Positions 58,457 through 64,000 of a DNA stretch of 64,000 bases are shown one piece after another. The position numbers were made by a program, and so were the translations under genes. The first letter of the stretch is position 1, and every line of letters starts with the position of its first letter. The notes under the pieces are model-generated. The model was not told the origin of the DNA and did no database searches. It saw only the letters and a list, made by a program, of their open reading frames with translations. The stretch is from assembly GCA_964476835.1 (NCBI GenBank), contig CAYZCE010000005.1, positions 14,819 through 78,818 of the forward strand, written 5' to 3'. This DNA comes from PALSA-926 sp964476835 (GTDB lineage: Bacteria > Pseudomonadota > Alphaproteobacteria > Micavibrionales > UBA2020).

Positions 58457-61400
58457 TTATTTCGTCTTCATGGCTCGGATTTCGGCCTTCATGTCGGCGA
58501 CGGTCTTCTCGAGCGCCTCGATGCGGGCCTGCTGGTCCTCAACCGTCTTCTTGAGCGGGTTCAGCTGGGCGAGGACGTCGGCGACGTCATGCGCCAGCTT
58601 TTCCACCTTGGCGGCCAGCTCCTGCACCGCCTTGACCACCGGGGCGATCAGGTCGGAGTAGTTGATGCCGTAGGTGCGGTCCTTGTCGTTGTCGCGGGTC
58701 ACGATGCCGGTGCCTGCGCCGACCAGTTGCTCGACTTCCTGCGCGATGAAGCCGTAGTGCAGCCAGTCGTTCGGGTCCTTGATGTACTTGAAGGAGACGG
58801 GGCGCAGCTTCTCGACGAGGTCGAGGCCTGGGCCGAGGTCGGCGATGTCCTTCTTCAGGCGGCGGTCGGAGACGGGCACCACGTTCGCATGCACTGTCGT
58901 GCCGAAACCGTTGCCGAACCAGACGTTGGTGATGCCCGGGCCGCCGATCTGCGCCTGTCCGGCGGCGGTGGCGTTGGTGTTGTTGCCGATGACCACCGTG
59001 TCGTTCGCCAGTGCGTAGGAATTCGCGCCGATGACGACGGAGTTGCTTTGGCCTGCGACCGCGCCCGCGCCGACTGCGACCGAGTTGCCGCCGCCCGCCT
59101 GGCGCAGCGTCGCGCAACGCCCGACGAGGACGTTGTTGCCGCTGCCGTAGATGCCGCCTGCGGCTGCCGTGGTGACGCTGGCCGGGCACTCGCCCGCAGT
59201 GACCTGCGATGCCGGCACGCCGGTGTGGTAGCCGATCAGCGCGTTGTAGCTGGCGTTTGCGTTATCGACATAAGCGCCGGATTCATAGCCCACTGCCGTG
59301 TTGAAGTTGGTGGCCGTGCCGAGGTGCAGCGAGTTGAGGCCGAGACCGACGTTGCCTTGACCGGTCTGGTTGAGCCCCAGCGCATTGGTGCCCATCGCGA
59401 CGTTGTTCATGCCGCTGCTGTTGGCGTTCAGCGCGTTGACGCCGATGCCGACGTTGTCGGAGCTGGAGTAAGAATTCGCCAGCGCCACGCTGCCGATCGC
59501 GATGTTGCGCGAGCCGGAGTTGTTGCCGAAAAGCGCCATGTGCCCGACCGCCACGTTGTCCCAGCCGGTCTGGTTACCTTGCAAGGTGCTGGTGCCCATG
59601 GCGGCATTCTGGTTGCCGCTCGTGTTGTTGGCGAGGGCGGCAAAGCCGAAGGCGTTGTTGTTGTGGCCGCCCGACGGGCCGCCCATGCCGTTGCCGGCGA
59701 GGGCCATCATGCCGACCGCGTTGTTCTGGCTGCCGGTCGTGATGTGATAACCCGCCTGCAGGCCGACCGCAGTGTTGCTGTTGCCTGTCGTCGTGTCGCC
59801 GAGGGCGACGAAGCCGAGGCCGATGTTGTAGTTGCCGGCGTTCTTGTTCAGCGCGGAGGTGCCGATGGCGATGATTTGGGCGCCGCCGGTGCCGGAGCCG
59901 AGCGCGCCAAGGCCGATGCCGATGCTCTGCGATGTGCCGGTCGACGATCCCATCGCGCCGGCGCCGAGCGCCGTGTTGTTCTGGCTCGAGGTGTCGGCGG
60001 AAAGCGCGCTGAAACCCACCGCAGTGTTCGACATGCCGTTGGTGCTTTTGGCAAGCGCGCTGGTGCCGACGGCGACGTTTTGTCCACCCGTCGCGTTGTT
60101 GGCGAGAGAGAGGGCGCCGAGCGCGGAGTTCTGCGCGCCCGTGGTGTTGTCGGTTCCCGCGAGGTAGCCGACGGCGGTGTTGTTGGTGCCCATGTTGCTC
60201 GACGTCACGCCGAGCAGCGCCTGGAAGCCGACGGCGGTATTGGCCGTCAGCGGGAGGCCCGCCATGCTGTTGGCGGAGGAGACGGTGATCGCGTTGCCCA
60301 TCGCGCCATAGCCGATCGCGGTGCTGCCGCTGCCGGTGGTGTTGCGGCTGAGCGCCATGCGGCCGAGCACGGTGTTGAAGCTGCCGGCCGTGTTGTTGCT
60401 CATCGCGTAGGTGCCGCCGGCGGTGTTCTCGAAGCCGGTGGTCGTCGACGCCATGCTCTGGGCGCCCACGGCGACGTTGTCGTAGCCGGAGACGCTGTCG
60501 CTCCAGTCCTCATCGGAAACGCCGTCGTTGCCGTTGAGGGAGAACAGCGACTTGTAGCCGAGCGCCGTGTTGCGGCTGCCGCCCGTGTTGTTGAGGAGGG
60601 ATTGCGAGCCGATGGCGATGTTGTAGTGGCCGATCTCGTTGGCGCGCGCGGCTTGCGCGCCAACCGCCGTGTTGCTGGCGCCGAAGTTACCGAAGCCGTC
60701 GTCGCCCATGTAGGAGCCGCCAGTGCTGCCTGCGTTCATCAGCAGCGCTTCCATGCCGATGGCGGTGTTGTTGCCGCCCTGCGTGTTGTTCTTGAGCGCG
60801 GTGATGCCGACGCCGGTGTTCTTGTTGCCCGCCGTGGTGTTGAGGCCTGCGTCATTGCCGAGGAAGACGTCGGTGGGGTTGGTGCTGTTGGCCGGCCAGT
60901 CCGAGATGCCGTCGCCGAGGTCGTCGATGTTCTTGGCGCCGCCCGAGGCGCTGCCGTAGGTGAAGGCGATATAGTCGTCGAACTGCGTCGAGGCCGCGCC
61001 GGATTCAGAGTAAGTCGCCTGGCGGAAGGTGGTGTCGTTGGTGCCGCTGTTGCAGTTCTCAGCCTGCAGCGCGGAGGTGGCCGGGCAGCCGGTGATATAT
61101 TGCTTGCCGTCGTAGGTGATGGCGCCGCGGCCGTCTTTACCCATGCTCACGACGACAAAGGGGATGCTGTTGGCGGGCGCGATCGCGGTGCCCGACTGGT
61201 CGATGACGGTGATGGTGCCGTTGTTCGAGTTATAAGGGTTGGCGCTGTCGGCCAGCTTTTCGGAGACCGCATAGCGGAAGCGGCGGCCCCAGGCGTCGAA
61301 GGCGTAATCGTTGGGCAGGCCGAGCGTCTTGACCGGCACGGCGCCAATGCGCACCGTGTTGGTGAGCGCGGTCGGCGTGTGCAGCGTGCTGATCGCACGG

Positions 61401-61720
61401 GTGGTGCCGTTGAGCGCGCCGGTCGTGGTCGTCGGGCAGGTCATGCCCGAGGGGACGTCCTCGACGCCGAATGCCGCCGTGTTGGGCGCGGCGTACATGG
61501 AAGCGGCGCAGGGGATGCGGCTGTTCTGCGATTTGTAAGTCGCCAGCGTGTCCTGAATCTTCTGGATGCGGGCGATGGTGGTGTCGCGGTATTGCTTGGC
61601 GACCTGCACCTTGTAAGCGCCGAGCGCGCTGGCGACCAGCACGGAGACGATCGCCATGACGATGGCCATTTCGATCAGCGTAAAGCCGCGTGCAGCGGAT
61701 CGGCGAGAATGCAATGACAT
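58457..61720 (-). CDS. Prepilin leader / YadA-head-like repeats / peptidase S74 fusion
   Basis: 1087-aa protein with three parts. (1) A type IV prepilin/pseudopilin N-terminus, RRSAARGFTLIEMAIVMAIV, with the G-F cleavage/methylation site and Glu at +5. (2) A long run of 14-residue-type repeats rich in N-T-A-V/I-G (for example GSRNTALGYKSL, GFENTAGGTYAM), as in YadA-type head beta-rolls. (3) A C-terminal peptidase S74 intramolecular chaperone, SDRRLKKDIADLGPGLDLVE, with Ser951 and Lys five residues later (the autocleavage dyad), ending in a coiled coil. It is predicted to be a surface fibre or pilus-tip adhesin. The ATG at 61720 is preferred over 61786 as it starts just before the leader. Confidence 0.85.
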   Translation of the reverse strand: MSLHSRRSAARGFTLIEMAIVMAIVSVLVASALGAYKVQVAKQYRDTTIARIQKIQDTLATYKSQNSRIPCAASMYAAPNTAAFGVEDVPSGMTCPTTTTGALNGTTRAISTLHTPTALTNTVRIGAVPVKTLGLPNDYAFDAWGRRFRYAVSEKLADSANPYNSNNGTITVIDQSGTAIAPANSIPFVVVSMGKDGRGAITYDGKQYITGCPATSALQAENCNSGTNDTTFRQATYSESGAASTQFDDYIAFTYGSASGGAKNIDDLGDGISDWPANSTNPTDVFLGNDAGLNTTAGNKNTGVGITALKNNTQGGNNTAIGMEALLMNAGSTGGSYMGDDGFGNFGASNTAVGAQAARANEIGHYNIAIGSQSLLNNTGGSRNTALGYKSLFSLNGNDGVSDEDWSDSVSGYDNVAVGAQSMASTTTGFENTAGGTYAMSNNTAGSFNTVLGRMALSRNTTGSGSTAIGYGAMGNAITVSSANSMAGLPLTANTAVGFQALLGVTSSNMGTNNTAVGYLAGTDNTTGAQNSALGALSLANNATGGQNVAVGTSALAKSTNGMSNTAVGFSALSADTSSQNNTALGAGAMGSSTGTSQSIGIGLGALGSGTGGAQIIAIGTSALNKNAGNYNIGLGFVALGDTTTGNSNTAVGLQAGYHITTGSQNNAVGMMALAGNGMGGPSGGHNNNAFGFAALANNTSGNQNAAMGTSTLQGNQTGWDNVAVGHMALFGNNSGSRNIAIGSVALANSYSSSDNVGIGVNALNANSSGMNNVAMGTNALGLNQTGQGNVGLGLNSLHLGTATNFNTAVGYESGAYVDNANASYNALIGYHTGVPASQVTAGECPASVTTAAAGGIYGSGNNVLVGRCATLRQAGGGNSVAVGAGAVAGQSNSVVIGANSYALANDTVVIGNNTNATAAGQAQIGGPGITNVWFGNGFGTTVHANVVPVSDRRLKKDIADLGPGLDLVEKLRPVSFKYIKDPNDWLHYGFIAQEVEQLVGAGTGIVTRDNDKDRTYGINYSDLIAPVVKAVQELAAKVEKLAHDVADVLAQLNPLKKTVEDQQARIEALEKTVADMKAEIRAMKTK

Positions 61721-62127
61721 AATAAGGTCCCCGGTATGAATGCGCTTCGTCTCGTTTGTTTTATGTGTTTTCTCTTGGTTTTTCAATCACGCTTATTTTT
61801 GCGCGCTTATTCTTTTCTGTAGGCGCCGATCTGCTGCTTGCGGGTGAGAGCGGAGCCGGCATGTTTTTGCTTTTGCATCTTCACGTCCCCCGCGGCCCAA
61901 CAGCCGCTTTAATAATATTATAAGTATATCAAAGAACGCGTTAAAGATGGATTAATTTGTCTTGTATTTTATATAAAGGTGCGTCTTATTGATTTTCATA
62001 TTAAATTTCGAGCGCAAGATTCGAGGTTGAACCTGTGTTCGATTGTTCCTATAGTGCCGCTGACAAAAACCGGGCGGGAAGGGCGGCTTACCCCTTGTCC
62101 TGCCGGAACAATTCAACGGAGGCTGGC
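61721..62127. other. AT-rich intergenic region
   Basis: About 400 bases between the leftward fusion gene and the rightward SCO1/SenC gene. It has an AT-rich stretch (about 61910-62010) likely to hold divergent promoters and one possible 23-codon frame (61807-61878). Nothing else recognised. Confidence 0.5.
61807..61878 (-). CDS. Possible 23-aa peptide
   Basis: Short minus-strand frame reading MQKQKHAGSALTRKQQIGAY and ending RKE, preceded by a G-rich stretch that could be a ribosome-binding site. Very basic. Only its placement and clean start support it. Confidence 0.25.
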   Translation of the reverse strand: MQKQKHAGSALTRKQQIGAYRKE

Positions 62128-62859
62128 ATGAAATCCAAGGTGTCTTTTGCGATCGTGGTTGTGGTGTTGTGCCTGATCGGCGCTTACCTGTTCCTGAAAC
62201 CCGCACACCAGACGCCGTCACCGATAGCCTCTGTTCCCGTGACGTCCGCCCCGGTCGCGCCGACGGCTGTGCCGGCGCCTGATCTTGCAGGCGTCCCGCC
62301 GATGCCGGAAACGGCAAATGCGGCTGTGCCCCAAGTCGCTGGCGTGCAACCGGGCGGCGCCTTCTCGCTGATTGACGAAACCGGCAAGCCCGTCACCGAA
62401 AAATCGTGGCCGGGCAAGTACAAGCTGGTGTTTTTCGGCTTCACGCATTGCCCCGACATCTGCCCGGCGGGCCTCTCCAAGCTGGCGGCCCTGATGCAGT
62501 CTTACGACCCCAAGGGCGACAAGCTGGTGCCCCTGTTCATCACCGTCGATCCCACCCGCGACACCCCGGCGGCGATGGCCGACTATACGTCGAAATTCAG
62601 CCCGGTAATCGTCGGCCTGACCGGCTCTGAAGAGCAGATCAAGGCTGTTGAAAACGCCTATAAAGTCTATGCCGCCAAGCGCCCCGATCCGGCTCCGGCG
62701 CATGCAGGCCACGAAGGCATGGACATGGGTGCGGATTACGGCGTCGACCACTCGGCTTACATCTACCTGATGACGCCGGACGACCAGCTTTTGGAGGTCT
62801 TCGCCGCGGATGAGACGGCCGACGGAATTCTGGCCAAAATCAAGTTGCATCTGCAATAA
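62128..62859 (+). CDS. SCO1/SenC copper chaperone
   Basis: 243-aa membrane-anchored thioredoxin-fold protein for cytochrome oxidase Cu(A) assembly. One membrane segment (about 8-24), a Pro/Ala/Val-rich linker (about 30-75), then the copper site CPDIC in FTHCPDICPAGLSKLA and the partner His in DHSAYIYLM. An unusual His/Met-rich insertion (PAHAGHEGMDMGADYGVDH) precedes that His. The ATG at 62128 follows a GGAGG box. It lies just before the ATP synthase operon. Confidence 0.92.
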   Translation: MKSKVSFAIVVVVLCLIGAYLFLKPAHQTPSPIASVPVTSAPVAPTAVPAPDLAGVPPMPETANAAVPQVAGVQPGGAFSLIDETGKPVTEKSWPGKYKLVFFGFTHCPDICPAGLSKLAALMQSYDPKGDKLVPLFITVDPTRDTPAAMADYTSKFSPVIVGLTGSEEQIKAVENAYKVYAAKRPDPAPAHAGHEGMDMGADYGVDHSAYIYLMTPDDQLLEVFAADETADGILAKIKLHLQ

Positions 62860-62881
62860 CGGGTATGCTAAATCGAGTGCC

Positions 62882-63448
62882 ATGCAAATAGGACAACAGG
62901 ACATCGCCCGCCGCTACGCTCAGGCCTTCTTCTCCCTCGCGGAAGAACAAGGCCAGATCGATCGCGTCGCCACGGACTTCCAGGCCCTCTCCGGCATGCT
63001 TGCCGCGTCGGAGGATTTCACCAAATTCATCGCGAACGTGACCATGCAGCGCGCCGACCAGGCCGCGGCCGTCACCGCGCTCGCCGGCAAGGCGTCGCTC
63101 AGCGCCCTCACGCAAAAGCTGCTCGGCACGCTCGCCATGAAGCGCCGCCTGGGCGTGCTGCCGGGCGTGATCGCCGCCGTGCAGTCGCGCATCGCCGCGC
63201 ACAAGGGCGAAGTCACCGCGCATGTCACCGCTGCGCATGAACTCGACGCCGCGCAAGTCACCGCGCTCGCCGCCGCGCTCAAGAAATCGCTCGGCGTCAC
63301 CGTCAAGGTCGAGCTGTCGCTCGACCCCGCCATCATGGGCGGTCTGGTCGTGCAGATCGGCTCGCAACAAATCGACAGCTCGGTTCAGGCAAAACTTTCC
63401 CGCCTGAAACGCGCACTCAAAAATTCCAACGCAAAAGAGGTAGCTTAA
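62882..63448 (+). CDS. atpH: ATP synthase delta subunit
   Basis: 188-aa F1 delta subunit (OSCP) joining the F1 head to the peripheral stalk. Starts MQIGQQDIARRYAQAFFSLA and ends with the conserved strand region PAIMGGLVVQIGSQQIDSSV followed by the terminal helix. The ATG at 62882 is preferred over earlier in-frame starts. atpA begins 2 bases after its stop, so this is the start of the atpHAGDC operon. Confidence 0.95.
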   Translation: MQIGQQDIARRYAQAFFSLAEEQGQIDRVATDFQALSGMLAASEDFTKFIANVTMQRADQAAAVTALAGKASLSALTQKLLGTLAMKRRLGVLPGVIAAVQSRIAAHKGEVTAHVTAAHELDAAQVTALAAALKKSLGVTVKVELSLDPAIMGGLVVQIGSQQIDSSVQAKLSRLKRALKNSNAKEVA

Positions 63449-63450
63449 TC

Positions 63451-64000
63451 ATGGAAATCCGCGCCGCTGAAATTTCCTCCATCCTGAAAGACCAGATCGC
63501 CAGCTTCGGCACCGAAGCCGATGTGGCTGAAGTCGGACAGGTTGTCTCCGTCGGTGACGGCGTCGCCCGCATCTACGGCCTCGACAAGGTCAAGGCCGGC
63601 GAAATGGTCGAGTTCTCGGGCGGCGTAAAGGGCATGGCCCTCAACCTCGAAACCGACAACGTCGGCGTGGTCATCTTCGGCGATGACCGCGACATCAAGG
63701 AAGGCGACGTCGTGCGCCAGACCGGCGAGATCGTTTCCGTCCCCGTCGGCAAGGGCCTGCTGGGCCGCGTCATTGACGCGCTGGGCAACCCGATCGACGG
63801 CAAGGGCCCCATCAAGGCCACCGAGATCAAGCGCGTCGACGTCAAGGCACCCGGCATCATCGCCCGCAAATCCGTGCATGAACCGATGCAGACCGGCATC
63901 AAGGCGCTCGACGCCCTCGTGCCGATCGGCCGCGGCCAGCGCGAACTGATCATCGGCGACCGCCAGACCGGCAAGACCGCGCTGGCCATCGACGCGATCA
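63451..64000 (+). CDS. atpA: ATP synthase alpha subunit, 5' part
   Basis: First 183 residues of the F1 alpha subunit, cut off by the window edge. Starts MEIRAAEISSILKDQIASFG, contains VGDGVARIYGLDKVKAGEMV and the P-loop GDRQTGKTALA just before the end. Directly follows atpH. Confidence 0.96.
   Translation, partial: MEIRAAEISSILKDQIASFGTEADVAEVGQVVSVGDGVARIYGLDKVKAGEMVEFSGGVKGMALNLETDNVGVVIFGDDRDIKEGDVVRQTGEIVSVPVGKGLLGRVIDALGNPIDGKGPIKATEIKRVDVKAPGIIARKSVHEPMQTGIKALDALVPIGRGQRELIIGDRQTGKTALAIDAI

Noticed and set aside
58589..61717. 1042-codon open frame antisense to the pilin/S74 fusion
   Set aside because: A mirror of the repetitive coding sequence; product is Arg/Val/Ala-rich low complexity, while the minus-strand frame has clear domains.
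58457..61720. CRISPR or DNA tandem repeat array
   Set aside because: The periodicity is at protein level (N-T-A-x-G repeats) with variable DNA; no constant repeats and spacers.

Overview
The window is chromosomal DNA of a motile alphaproteobacterium. The evidence is a CtrA-type cell-cycle circuit (ctrA, chpT, divK, pleD), a FlbD/FlaF/FlbT-type flagellar system, and alphaproteobacterial envelope families (EipB, IalB-like, 17-kDa surface antigen). The host DNA is GC-rich throughout. Gene order (ctrA divergent from fliI-fliJ, then a long fliF-to-fliK operon) suggests a Rhodospirillales- or Micavibrio-like lineage, but the species cannot be named from the sequence alone.

Layout. 1-3.2 kb: a small hypothetical gene, a phosphohexomutase, chpT and a transglutaminase-like gene. 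3.2-6.8 kb: ctrA facing away from fliI-fliJ-PP2C-like. 6.8-17.8 kb: leftward flagellar operon fliF-fliG-fliH-fliN-flbD-flhA-flhF-flhG-fliK. 18-20.8 kb: FlaG-like gene, flaF, flbT and a flagellin gene. 21-25.2 kb: TPR membrane protein, bamB, der, eipB. 25.2-27.1 kb: divK-pleD behind a consensus CtrA box. 27.1-34.1 kb: housekeeping and envelope genes (rpmG, IalB-like, 17-kDa antigen, pdxH, htpG, outer-membrane protein, degenerate zincin-like protein, pterin dehydratase, GNAT, SDR).

34.19-46.22 kb is an AT-richer integrated element of about 12 kb and is the most interesting part. It has inserted into the anticodon loop of a host tRNA-Arg(CCU) gene, leaving the 5' half (with promoter) at one end and the 3' half at the other. 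It carries a complete replacement tRNA-Arg(CCU) with its own promoter. The element encodes a tyrosine integrase and excisionase at its right end and has direct-repeat arm sites placed symmetrically about 82 bp inside each junction. It also has a cassette of overlapping small genes with an HUH-like Rep/relaxase candidate, a serine recombinase, and a tightly packed three-gene operon (ABC-type ATPase, membrane coiled-coil protein, helical protein) that looks like a defence-type cargo. An HNH protein and a second helical protein lie beside the rescue tRNA.

46.3-64 kb returns to GC-rich host genes: a coiled-coil outer-membrane protein, an EF-hand-like protein, a thioesterase, a DUF6624-like protein, and a MarR-controlled RND efflux operon (outer-membrane factor, adaptor, permease). 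These are followed by a 900-residue orphan protein, a very unusual pilin-leader/YadA-head-like/peptidase-S74 fusion, an SCO1/SenC copper chaperone, and the start of the ATP synthase operon (atpH, truncated atpA).

How the genes work together: ChpT would relay phosphate to CtrA, DivK and PleD set CtrA activity and c-di-GMP, and the flagellar cluster is the expected main output. Candidate CtrA boxes and GANTC methylation sites lie in the relevant intergenic gaps.
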